A stretch of DNA of 64,000 nucleotides from Atrichornis clamosus (lineage: Eukaryota; Chordata; Aves; Passeriformes; Menuridae): assembly GCA_013400975.1 (NCBI GenBank), contig WBMZ01009468.1:1-64000 (forward strand), in the 5' to 3' direction. The position numbers were made by a program, and so were the translations under genes. This document shows, one piece after another, positions 1 through 12,200 of this stretch; positions within the stretch are counted from its first letter, which is position 1, and every line of letters starts with the position of its first letter. The notes below the pieces were generated by a model. It had not been told where the DNA came from. It searched no databases and saw nothing but the letters and a program-made list of their open reading frames with translations.

Positions 1-165
1 ACCGCCGGGAGCCCCCCGGAGCCCCCTGCGCCTTTCGGAGCCGCAGTCCCTCGGGGCAGCGCAGCCGGAGCGAGTCCTCCCTGCCGCCCCAGCCGTGCTG
101 CTGTCCCCATAAACGAGCACCGGGAACACCCCGCGCCTCCGCTTGGCTCCGCCGCGTTTTGTGAC
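1..165 (+). promoter_or_regulatory. CTNNA1: CpG-rich edge, probable CTNNA1 promoter or first non-coding exon
   Basis: The first 165 bases are very GC-rich and carry about 20 CpG dinucleotides, after which CpG density falls sharply into ordinary AT-rich intron sequence. The next feature on the plus strand is the first coding exon of CTNNA1 at 16444, and in other vertebrates CTNNA1 starts with a non-coding exon in a CpG island followed by a long first intron. The most economical reading is that the window opens inside or just 3' of that island. I cannot place a transcription start or the exon 1 splice donor: no convincing GTAAG or GTGAG donor stands out here, so exon 1 may lie wholly upstream of the window. 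Confidence 0.5.
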
Positions 166-1930
166 ACCCACCTCTCATCCACTCCTGTGCTGGAAGGCGA
201 GTGCCTCTCCTTCGCTGACAAAGTTTCGTGCTACTTTTCACAGACAAAAAGTAGTGAGAGCGTATCAGCCCGCGGGTTGCGTGTGACCACCGTTTCTGCT
301 GCCTGTGGTCGTCGGATTCCTGGTTAGCGTGGGTCACCCGGATTTTATTCATTGCTTATATCACTTCAAAACACGTGAAATCGTTCAGACCGAAGAGCTT
401 GTAGGAAGCTCTGCGTCCCATTTACGTTTAGTAAAGAATTGGAGGTCATCAAGGCGTGCTTCCCTGTTTGTCTGCCCTTGTCCTGCCAGCCCTGCCCAGG
501 ATGTGTCTTCTGGCGAGGGTCATCGATCGCTTCCTCACCCAAACGGGCTCCGAGCCCCATGACTGTGCTCATTCCAGCTTTCGGAGTTATGACTCCAGGC
601 ATGTCTGGGTTATCTGTATTGGACTAGTCTGGGAGCTCTTTGCTGCCCTTCCCCCTTTGGTTGCCTTTGTCAATGGTTTCTTGGGGTGGGAGTTGTGCAG
701 AAGGTGTGTTCTGGGTGCTGTGTAACTCAGCTTGTGCTTGAGTTACTGATTTCCTGTGTTTTTCCTGCACTGGGACTGGAGCGGTAGGAGAGGCTGCGCT
801 CCTGGGTGCTGCTGCCTAGACCAGGCTCTCAGTGCTTTCAAACCAGCTAAATGCTCTGGGGTTGTTTTTTTTCAGTTCCTGGGCTCTAGTCAGGATTCTG
901 TGAAAACAGAGGTGAAAAAGCCCAGCTCATTTTACACTAGGTGCAATCTTTGGTCTGTTTTGGTACACTTAAGGCCATGCTAAGTGTTTAGTTGTACTTG
1001 TTTCACCCTTTTGAATCAAAACTTTTTGTTTAAAAGGACATACTTTGATGTTGAGTCACTGTTTTTCATTTGCAGAGAAACAGTTTCTGAAACATCAAGG
1101 AAATGGTTTTTTGACTTTTCTCAGCAGAAACAGACAAAGGCTTATTAGGCTTTGTTTTTAGAAAGGCTTTGCCCTAACCTTTTCCATAACAAACAATGTG
1201 CCTTCAATCTTTAGGGTTTTTTTCAGCCAGCTCTAATAATAGGCCTCTGCATCAGAGATTAAAAGTTTACACAAGGTGGCCGGGGGGAGTGCAGTGGGCA
1301 GAGATTAGAAATCCTGTGCTCAAATCGATGCTTTAAAATACAAATGTAAATACTTCCCTCACAATGAATTTTCAAGCTTTGAAACATCAGCATTTCTGTG
1401 CTGACATGTGTAAAGACAGATGTTAATGTGCAACTTCTTCACAGGGCTTCTCTTGGTCTGATAAAGTTAACTGGGAGATGTAATAGAAAAGTAATTTGTG
1501 TTTTTTCAGCACCATGAATATCTTCCTTCTGCAGCTGTAAGATCAAGAAACTGATCTTGCAAAGGAATCCGCATCAGTAGAAATGTTTATGAGGTAGAAA
1601 TACACTTCAGTGGAACTTCAGCCCTGCCTTGAATTTTCTTCTGCTGTTAGTATTTGATTTCTAAATGACCTTTCTTACGCAGATAATTAGTTGAGATCAC
1701 AAAAATATTTCAGTAGCCAAACCAGCCTGCTCATCACAGGTGGACAGTGGGGCTGGTCTGGGACAAGAACCCACATGGCCGTGGTGTTTCTGTTCAAGGA
1801 CTTGCTGTCTTCTGTTTTACTGGCATCTCTTAGCTTTGCTGGACACTAAAGGAAGCGTGATGAATAAAAGAGAACTGAGTATTATTTTGTTAGGACAGTG
1901 CGATATGAGACAGTCACTCAACATAGTGAT

Positions 1931-2100
1931 GAATCACAGACTGGTTTGGGTTGAAAGGGACCTTAAAGCTCATCTTGTTCCACTCCCCTGCCATGGGCAG
2001 GGACACTTTCCTGGTCCAAGGCCTGTACCTGCTCCAAGCCCTGTCCAACCTGGCCTTGAACACTTCCAGGGATGGGGCTTTCTGCTATCCTGCCTTAACT
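1931..2100 (-). mobile_element. CR1 LINE 3' end, truncated
   Basis: The plus strand starts with the complement of a CR1 3' terminus (a gaatcacag motif followed by tggtttgggttgaaaggga) and runs through the conserved 'ccatgggcagggacac' and 'ccttgaacacttccaggga' blocks. That places the element on the minus strand, truncated at its 5' side after about 170 bp. It is a typical dead avian retroposon fragment. Part of a 154-residue chance reading frame (1740-2204) crosses it. Confidence 0.85.
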
Positions 2101-3019
2101 GGACATCACTCAGAAATCTTGTGCTGCAGAACTTTAATGTATATGACCTTGAGGAACTGGATCCGTTACTGCTCTGGAATTCACCCCAACTGTCTTGGAG
2201 CTAATCTGGAATAGCTCCACTCAGTGAGTTTATAGCTCGTGCATTGGTTAAACAGCATTGCAGCTTTAGAGAAAGTGCAGATGTTTGATAATTACTACTT
2301 TTAACTCCATACTATTTTAATCCAGCGAATGAGATTTAAAATAGAGCTACCACAAAATTGTATGCCAGCACCCTCACTAGATGAGCTTCTCTGGAAAGAC
2401 AAGCACTGAGAGTGGCCTGCTGTGTCACTAAGCAGAACTGGGTGCAAATGGATTTATTGAGGTGAAGGAGTTGCAGGAGGAATGCAGTCACTGCAACTGA
2501 AAGTGGGATCATTCTCCTCGAATGACTGAGACTCCTTATCTGCTAGTCAGGCTGAGAATGGGTGTAACTGTGATTTCTAGTGTGCAGAAGGTTAGTCCAG
2601 GCTCTTCTATTGGCAGATCTGATATTTAAATATGATTCATAATTCCTCATGACTGATGGATTTAAACAGCCAGCTACCTTTTCTCTCAATATGATTACAT
2701 ATTTTTGTTTGTTAATCCCAGATGTACTACAGAAAACATCTGCTAGTTCTTTGATATGTGCTTATAAATATCTCTGGTGGAACCAGAGGAGTAACCTTTT
2801 TTCCCCATGCTTTGTGAAGTGAGGGAAATTATTAAATACACAGATCTAAACTAACACAGTTTGCAAAGGGAAATTCTCCCCGTCTATTGACATTCCCTTC
2901 TGTTATAATTTTTCTAATTTACAAGACAGCTACTTATTAATCAGATAGACTCCCAAGAGCCTCTTCTGAAAGGCTTTAAATTCAGGGATCTAAGCCCATA
3001 TCCTGGGGTCATTCCCAGC

Positions 3020-3596
3020 AGTGTGGGCAGCAGGATGAGGGCAGGGACTCTCCCCTTCCACTCAGGTGAGACCCCACCTGCAGAGCTGCCCCCAGCCCTG
3101 GGCCCAGCACAGGAAGGACCTGGAGCTGCTGGAGAGAGGCCAGAGGAGGCACCAGGATGGTCAGAGGGATGGAGCAGCTCTGCTGGGAGGAAAGGCTGGA
3201 AGAGCTGGGATTGTTCAGCCTGGAGAGGAGAAGGCTCCAGGGAGACCTTAGAGGACTTTCCAGTGCTTAAAGGGGCTCCAGGAGAGCTGGACAGGGACTT
3301 TGTTCTGGAATGACAGGACAAGAGGGAATGACTTCCCACTGCCAGAGGACAGGGTTAGATGGGATATTTGGAAGGAATTGTTCCCTGTGAGGGTGGTGAG
3401 GCCCTGGCACAGGGTGCCCAGAGAAGCTGTGGCTGCCCCATCCCTGGAAGTGTCCAAGGCCAGGCNCCATCCCTGGTCCAAGGCCAGGCTGCATGGGGCT
3501 TGGAGCAACCTGGGAGAGTGGGAGGTGTCCCTGCCCATGGCAGGGGGTGGAATGAGATGGGCTTTAAGGTCCCTTCCAACCCAAACCATTCTTGGA
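3020..3596 (+). mobile_element. CR1 LINE 3' fragment, sense orientation
   Basis: About 575 bp match the 3' part of an avian CR1 in sense orientation. The blocks appear in the expected order: 'gggcccagcacaggaagg', 'ggagctgctggagagagg', 'ttcagcctggagaggagaag', 'tgacaggacaagaggg', 'gtgagggtggtgaggccctg' and the terminal 'aaggtcccttccaaccc'. The first part corresponds to the end of the reverse-transcriptase ORF (an [12 protein letters not shown] peptide is readable) and the rest to the 3' UTR. It is very similar to the copy at about 43440-43935. An N at 3466 with a local duplication interrupts it. Confidence 0.9.
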
Positions 3597-6280
3597 TAAG
3601 CTTAGGGATGGAAAAAGCAAACATGAGGCCAGCTGTAGCTAAAGGGATAACCATTGCCAAGGCAGAGAGTGGAGCAGTGCTGATGAAACTGAGTTGGGTG
3701 CCAGTTGGTTCTTCAGCAGATCTGTTTTATTCCGTGGAATGGCACAAGGATGGAGGAGCATTGATGCTACAGCCCAAGAGTGAGTGAAACTCTTGTAGTG
3801 TTTCCAAGGGGCTTGAGAGCAAAGCAGCCAGGGAGCTGATAACAGCGGGGCCGGTGGGATTGCACTGGAGATCTTAAGTTCGTAGTGTGCTGTTTTTCCC
3901 AAACAACACCCAGTTTCTTAGCTCCTGTTATGGAATAGATGTGCCTATGACTCCATGTGCTTGAGAGGAATTTCTGTGTGGAGCTAGTGTTAGGGGGCAA
4001 ATGAGATGTTGGTGCAAGTTAGGGTAGAAGAGGCTCTAAACCCTTTAGTGCACCCTGTTCTGGAGTAGCCTTCAACAGCTACTTTGAGAAAGAGACTGAA
4101 ACTAATGAACTTGTGGGTAGGTGCTGAAGGGTCAGGAGAAGAAAAAAATTAGTTAGTTTACATGGAGGTTAACTGAAAGAACTGAGGGCAAAGTGTAGGC
4201 CACACAGTTCTGTCACTGCTGCTTTAGCAGAAGGTCAAGAGGACATTTAGGTAAGTACTAAATTTGCAGCTTTTCATTTAAGTCAGTAAGAGTCAATGCT
4301 ATTGGGAGCATGTGGCCTTGATGGCATGTGTGGTTTTCTGTGCTCCCCCTTCCACTGCCTTCCCACTCCCCAAGGGCTCAGAGTTTTCATTCACTGCTTT
4401 CTTCTGGGCACTTGTAGAGGTGATACCTCTGCAGATCTAAGGCTCTAAGGGGAAGATTCTATGTCTTTCTCGGGTTGATACAACCTGAGCACAGAAGATC
4501 CACTTAAATAAATGGTCTGCACAAGGGCTGCACTAGCAATGTAGCTTTACAAAGCCACAGAGGTCAGTTGAATTTTTCATGTAAACAGCGCTGAGCTGTG
4601 TGCCTATAAAGCAGTGTTTAACCTGCCTAACACAGAGCAGGTCAGGATTCATCTCAGCAAAGTGCTCTTGAGATCTCCAGCCGAAGCCGGAGGTGGGTAA
4701 ATGTTTTTTTTAATTGACTGGAATATTGAATTCAGAGCCAGTGTTGTTGAACAGCAGAGGACAGAGCTGTGGTGTGCTCAGAAGCAAGGAGGTGAAAGTG
4801 GGTGTGAACACAACTAATCAAGATGTACAAGCTGCCGGTTTTCACCCTCTTCCTTGCAAGTATGTCCTTGTAATGTGTACTTGTAAAACTAATCTCTTTT
4901 AGCATGACTTAAAAGACTTAGTGAGTCTTGCTGCTCGATGTTGAAGAGTTGCTCGTGGTCTTGGATAATTCATAATGGGCTGTGGACGTGTATGCAAGTG
5001 ACACGTCTTGTAATAACTTCACTTACAAACCATACAGTTCATTCCAACCAGTACCTGATGTCCAGGTGGTTTGGCACCTAAGCATCCTGAAACTTAAATT
5101 ATTTACTCATTTAAAGGGTGAGAAGTTGAAAAATGAACTGTAAGTGATGTGTTCTGATTGCTGTAGCTGAGAGGTCTGTCTGTTGTGACCCTCATCGTGA
5201 GGTTTGGTTATACTGGTCCCATCAACTTTTTATTTGTCTAACTCTTGTCTGAGATGCTGAATTACAAACCCTTCACCTGGTCTTGGCTGAGCTGGCTGTT
5301 ATCAACAACAGGAGGGAATGAAGCAGGAGCTCTGGGGGTTGCTTCCACTCCCTTTGCTTGTTGCACTATTGAGCAATATCCTCTGGCTTCTTTGATGCCT
5401 TTGTGGAGTGATGGATGCTCTAGAGTGGTGTTTGGTGTCCCCTTTGGTTCTCTGGTCATAATCATCAACCCCTGCCACTTTTCTTTTTACTGATCCCTAC
5501 AATCATTTATCATTTATCTTCCCTTCCTCATATCCTCCCCCACCTTTTCCCTGGGTGGTGGCAGTGTATAAAGCCATCCCTAAAAGGGAAAGCAACAGGC
5601 AAGCAGTAAAACAAACAATAAAACCATGAGAGAAGGGCAGACAAATAGCATTGCTTCCCTGGTGTTCTCTGCCAAGGTCCAGCAGAGTAGGAGCTTCCTG
5701 AGGCAGGAGTTGGAGCCTGGGCTGATTTCTGTTCTGCGGATATGCCCAGTGGCCATGGTGGCCAGTGTCCAGTGCTGGCATGAGCCCACGTGGCTGCTGG
5801 CTCTGACATTCCTGGCTGCAGGTGCAGCCCAGCTCTCCCATCATCGTATTCAGTTGATGACTTCATGTCTTAAATTTAGAAACCTTGTGAGTCAAACAAC
5901 TTCATACAAGCTACAAGGAAAATGAGAGATGTGGAATGTTTTTTGTGTGAAAAGCAGGAATCTGGTTTGGCTCTCCCTTCGGCTCTGGAGTGGTTTAAAT
6001 TTCATACAAAGTATGGCTTTGTAGTTCCTGCCACTTTCACTCTTTGGAAGATGTGTTTAATTACAAACCACTGCTGTTGCAGCTGGAAACACATTTTCTA
6101 AGTAACATTTAAACAGTGCATCCTGAAAGTAGAGAGGTACAGAAGGCTTTTTGGACAGTGGGTGTAGCTTGTGTTTCTTACTCCATGACACTGCCATTGC
6201 TGGTGGAGTCCTCAGTCACAACCCTCTGATTTTGTATGGGCACAGAGAAGAGTGCAGTATGATTGTGTGAGTGGGTTTTT

Positions 6281-6295
6281 CCCCCCCCCCCCCCC
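6281..6295. repeat. Poly-C homopolymer (C15)
   Basis: Fifteen consecutive C follow a short T run. The minus strand is therefore a 15-G run, which is difficult to sequence and can form a G-quadruplex. It lies deep in CTNNA1 intron 1, away from any splice site. Confidence 0.95.
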
Positions 6296-9200
6296 TTCTC
6301 CTAGCTGGAGCTTAGGGAGAAAAAATAATTACATAAAATCCAATAAGAGTAGCACAAAAAATAAAAAAGCTAGAGGGTTTATTTGTAGCAAAACAGTATA
6401 ATGCAGATTAGTTGTGCAGGGTTCAAAGCTTATAACCTCAAGGAAAAAAAGTTAATTTCTGGTCTTTATGCATCAGTACTTTAATGTCAGGTGTTCTAAG
6501 CTGGTTTACTTAGTTTACAGAATTGGTTAGGACAATTTGAATATGATTATTTGATTAACAGAATATTATTGTGGGCCTAGGGAAAAGTCAGTGGTTGTCG
6601 GCGAAAGATGCAGTGTTCAGCAGAACCACAGGCAAAGTGCTGGTGCAAAGCCAATGGAACAGGATTTTTTAGCTCATCTGGTTTTTGTTCTGTAAGTTTG
6701 TCATGTTTCCTGTTCCTGGGGGTGAAAAGAAGGGGTGGAGAGAGAAAAACGTGTGTTTAATCAGATGTAAGTTGGTTTCCACTTAGTAAGTGACTGTGTT
6801 GCTACCTTAATCTTTTTTTTTTTCAGCAAGACCATCCAAGTGCTGACTCCTTTCTCTCAAACCTTTTGGGTTCCTTCCTGTTGCTTTTATGGAATGTGGG
6901 TGGGACAGTGACATTCTTTTAGTATTTTTTTTAACAGAAGTTGCTTTAATTGGTCATCCAAATGTGAAGGCAGTGACTGGAAAGGATTCCTGTCCAGGCA
7001 GATCATAGTTAGCTCTGGCTGCCATGCACTGTGGTGCACCCTTAGCGAGTTTGTACTTGACAGAAGGTGGTTGTGGCTGTGCAGGCAACTCTGGGAAGCA
7101 TCCAAACATTCATCACACCTCTGTGTTTTTATTATTACTTGTTTTGCCCTTCTGGAGAGGCAGCAAAGTTCTCACCAGTCAGTGCTGCCGTGTTCCCAGT
7201 GTCTGCAGCCTCGAGGACGTGGAGTGCCAGAGCATCCTGCCTTAGTACTCTCCAGATACTGCAGTCACTTAAAGATGCTTAACTCCTCCAAACCACTCTT
7301 GTGCTTTCCATTCATGTTCACTCTTTCTTCTGGGGTTTGTTTTTGTGAATTCCCCCCTTCCCCCTTCTAAACTCGCTGTGTGTTGGTGGAGCTGCAAGTT
7401 GAGAGTTGTCTGAGGGCGTGTGGTGGTGGTGCAATTCTTCCTGCGAGAGTAACTCATTGTTTATAGCTGAGAGATGTCGCTGAAGGTCGCCCTGTGCATG
7501 GAGTGAAAAGCTCGGCCTCATCAGCTGTGGGGTTTGTTACTTTTCTTCTTTAAAAAAATAACTGCTTTGTAATTTTTAGCTAAGACTGACAGGGTGTTCC
7601 TGAATGAAAGTGGAGGACTGAAAAAGGACTTCTGAAGGAGTTTTTGTAGGAAACTCAGAAATCGTTTTATTTTGAAGAGTCTTCACACTTCGTGTTCTCC
7701 TTTGCTTCAGTGAGTGCTTCTCAAGTAGCTTTTGCAAATGGAGAAAAGTGGTAAACCTCTTCCAGTCTTAACATACCATGAGTTTTTGTTACATAGTCTT
7801 CAGTTGCTGCTATGCTGAGCATTTAATTGAGAAAGAATATGGTATTTAGTCCCTGTTAATACAAGACTGTCCATTTGCTCCATATTTAAGCAAATTTTCA
7901 GCAACCCTCTAATTATAGGGAGTCTCTTTTTTTTCAAAACGTGTGTCAGCTCCAACAGCTCCAGTGTTTGTATACTTCTGACTGTTTTAAATTGCTAATG
8001 TAGGTCTAGATTTCGAAGATGTGGTCAGCTGAAAGCACTGAAGGGTATTGCATAACAACATATCAATTTAGGAATGAAAATGCAGTTTGAGTGGGGTCAG
8101 ATTGTGGTTATTTCTGACTCTTTCGCATAAACAGCACTTTTTATTGCAGGTTGAATGCTGAAGAAGATCAGAACAAAAACTCCCAGGTTTTCTTTTCCCT
8201 TTATTGCCAGCCATCAGTGAGTATTTGCAAGCTAAGCAAGAATCAGTTTTGCAGCCCTGGCAAATTTGTGTGCCAACTGATAAAGTGGACTAATTTATAA
8301 CAACCTTTTTCTTATTTAAGGAATAGTTGTGGCAAAAATTAACTTGTTAAAAGGTTGCCCCTTCTTGCATTCATTGTTAACTTACAGTTGGTAATTGGAA
8401 CCTGTGCTGACATAGTTTGGGGTTTGAAGAGCCGTGCTCTGTAGCCACAGCCTGGTTATTATATCTGCACTGACTGTGTGTCCCTAGGGTCTGAAATGTG
8501 TGCTGTGGTTCAGAGAGTGCCAGGAAGCTGTTCTTTCATTCTTTCTCCATGATTTTAGGGAGTCTTCACACAGTTTTTTGTCTCAGGAGTGGAAAGAGGC
8601 AGAGGCTGGAAGGGCTCTCAATAGTTGAATTCACACGGTGCAGCAGATGCACAAGACCTGCCTGGGCTCTAACATCCTGCGTCCAGGCTGAGTGCCCTTG
8701 CTGTGTTTCAAAGTGTGAACCTACAGCTCAAGCCTACAGCTTAAATGTGAGTGGTGTGGCTCAGCAAGGCTGGGTCTGGGAGGTTGTAGTTGCCATTGCT
8801 GCAGGGATAAGGTCTTGAGAGATGTTTGTTTGCTTAAAATGCAGGTGTGCTGTCCTTCTGCATGGCCAGAGCCTGGCAGTCCTGACCCACAGAACAGCTG
8901 AAACACAACAGTTACAAATCTAGTGGTCACTTGTTCTGATTTTGGAAGTTACCTTTCATGGTGTTAGTAGTGCAGGTCTTCAGCAGGAAATGCACAAACA
9001 TCCACGTGAAGGCAGGGTGAGTGGTTATTATTAATAGTAATAACTTGCTGTTCATGATACATCTTCTCTTTTTTCCAAATACAAAGTTTTGCAGCTAGAA
9101 TGGAAAAATTAATCTTAGTTATAGAGGAGCTTCTGGGTTTTAGAAAAAGCATATGTCTTCTCAAGCACTCTTGATACCCTGTCAGTTTTCTTTATGGAGT

Positions 9201-12200
9201 TGGAATCACGCATGAGTTTTGGAAACTGAAAACTGCAGAAATAAATGGGACATACCAGGCTATCCATCTGAACAGTTAAATGGGTATAAGCCTGAGTTTG
9301 GTTCCTGTATTCTTTCAGGATGTTGTCTATGAGCTGGAGCCTTAGTGTGACATAAATAAATCACTAATTGCTTGTGCTTGCTGTCATTTGTCTTCCATGT
9401 ACCTCCTTTCTAGCTCCTTTGAGGTAAACCAGTCCTGTCAAAAGGAAATGATCAGAGCTGAACACTTGCATAACTGGAGGCAAGAAGCTGCTGTTAGCAC
9501 CAACATCTCCCAAGAAAACATCGTATTTGTAGTTGTGAAATCTCTGCTGTGGGCCCAGGACCACCACCGTGCAGCTGCTTGTGCAGAGCGTGCCTTGATC
9601 CCCTCAGTGACAGTCCATTCCTAGCCTGGAACAGAGGAGTGAAAACCTGTTGTGACAGGGCACGTTCCTGATCGTGACTGAAAACCAGTCTCTGAAATCC
9701 CCAGCACTGCAACAATTTGGAAGATACTAGGAGATGGCACATCCTGCTTGGGGGAGTGTGTGCATCCTAATCTGGTGATGTGCCCTGTGCCCACTCCCAT
9801 GTGATGGTGTGTGGGCTGGACTGGGCTGTGCTGCCACAGGGGAGAGGTGAGGGGCTCCCTGTGGCTGCTGGCTCTGCTGGCAAGGCAGAGGGTGGGAGAG
9901 AACACCCACCTAGGAGAGAAAATAGTTATGAATTTCAAGGATTTTTGTAGGGACACCATATTAGGTTTCATCTCTCAACTCAGCAGCAAGGTCTAAAGAC
10001 ATGCTAAATGAGTGGAGAAGTAGAGAAACATTTCTTTGTTACTGGCTGTGTAAGGCTGTCTGAGCCATTTCAGATGCCTCTCTGTGGGCCTTCTCCACAA
10101 GAGCAGCAGAGAAAAACATATGAAAGCAGATTATGGGAACTGGGATGGCACTGGTGAGAAACAGGCTTAGCTGAACCTGAATGTTGTCTTTTTTTTTCTT
10201 GGTTGATTACTGCAGTTTGTGGGGAAAAAGTAAAACCAAAAATGTGTAGCAAAGTTGAATATACTCAAATGGCAGAAAATGCCTTGATAACCAAAGAAAA
10301 CATAGTCATTGATTTCTACAGAAGTTAGTTTTATTTGGTGAAATTGTTTCCCTTCTATTTTTCCATGTTTTGTATAGGTACCACACTTAAAAGTTTAGTA
10401 AAATTGTTGTGTTCAGTGAAAATCAGGAATCTGGGATAAGGCGGAGATGGTCTTACCTTGACACCAAGCTGGACATGGCCAATGTGTCTATTTACACCTC
10501 AGAATTTGGAGGCACTCCAGAGTTTAATAATACAGACACAGGCAATACCTCCCACCTTTATCACCAAGATCGTAGTCTCATAAGACAGGTTCAGCTCAAA
10601 CTCATCCTGTGCATATAAATACAAGCTTTGCCACAATATGTGACATCTGAGTTTGTATTAATATTTCAGATTGTGACATTCTAACAGTAAAGATTTCTAG
10701 CAAGGTGGTACCTGTGTGGCATTTATGGTGGGGGAGAAGATTTGGTAGCTGAGAAGATGAAAGAAAGAGTTGAAGGCTGTGTTAGAAGAGGGTGACTCTC
10801 TGTTTTCAGTTGTACATATTTGATGTTCAATAAAACCAGCTTAAATAAAACCTGCTTAAATCCTCCTTGAAGAGCATCACATATACCAAACATCCTTGAC
10901 TCGCAGCTATTTGGCTGCTGAGTGTTGCTTTATTTGTGGAACAGGGCAGACAAATTAATTTGGAGACTGTGAAGGGAAATAATGAAACATTTTATTTTAT
11001 GGATACTCCTAGTTATGCGAAATCCAGTTTTGAATTGTCAGTTGGGTGTGATGAAGCCCTGGCATGTGAGCTGGATTTTACTGAAGTGTGCCTTAACGTT
11101 TTTGAAACCAACACTGTTCAGAAGGTTTGCATGAATGGAGTGTGTTACATATGCTGTTCCCAAAGATCTTTATTTGCTCTCTTTGTCTGCCACCTTCAGC
11201 AAGGGTGAAAGAGTCCTGCTGGTTATCAGGTGGGTTATGTATTTGGGAACAAGCCAAGCAAAAGGATTTTCTTGGGAACAGAGGATTTGGTTCATTTTCT
11301 GTCTGGAAAATGAAGCTGGGTCATTGTGTTGTGCATCCCACCATGATCCATCCTCATGATTTGGGTGATAGAATAAGGGCTGTTCTCATTATGTGGTGTA
11401 AACTATCCAAAGACAGTCTGGAAGCATTGTAGAGGGCCAGATTATCATTCAAAATGAGTGAAACTACTTAAAGAAATATGAAAGGAAGAAGCTGCAAAAT
11501 AATGTAGTCAAGTACCTCTTACTGCACCTGAACACATTGGCTGCACAGAATGGGGAACAGCTGAGGAGTTGCAGGAAGGGCATTCAGATGGAAAATGTCC
11601 TCCCAGGTATTCCATGTTCACGTCTCAAGTTCTGTGTTAGGTATTTTGGATAGCACAGTGCTGGAATTCAGCATGTGGTCTGTTGTGCCTGGCCCAGGTC
11701 AGCTCCTCTCTGTGTCAGTCTGACCATGCCTTGAGCACTGGCTTACCTGAGAAAAACTAAGAGACACCAGTGAGTGCAGCTAAAAGCTGTTAGAGAGCAG
11801 CCTGTCAGGAGGGTTAAAATGTGAGGACTGACAGCAGATGTCATGTTAAAGACACTGCAGGTAGCACAAGGTGGTGGGACTGAAGCACAGGAGCACAGTT
11901 ATTTTTTGCTGTGTAACTCAGGTTTACTCTGGTCAGAGTTGGGGTGGCTGCAGGATGGCTTTGTACAGGGCAGGTGGAATGGACTCGCTCAGTAGTGCCT
12001 GAGATACAGCCAGCACTGCCTTCAGGTGTGTGTGGGAGTGCAACCTGGAAAAACAGGACCACGAGCACTAGGCCTTTCCATGATTCATTGAGGTGAAGAG
12101 CTCACTGTTAAAATTGTGCTCCTTCATGGGCTTTTGGAAAAGCCTTGGGTGCCTTCAGGGCACTTCGGCAAAGCATCTGCAGAGCTGCATTCCTCTGCTT

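Noticed and set aside
1740..2204. Reading frame of 154 codons
   Set aside because: Its centre is a CR1 3' end read in antisense.
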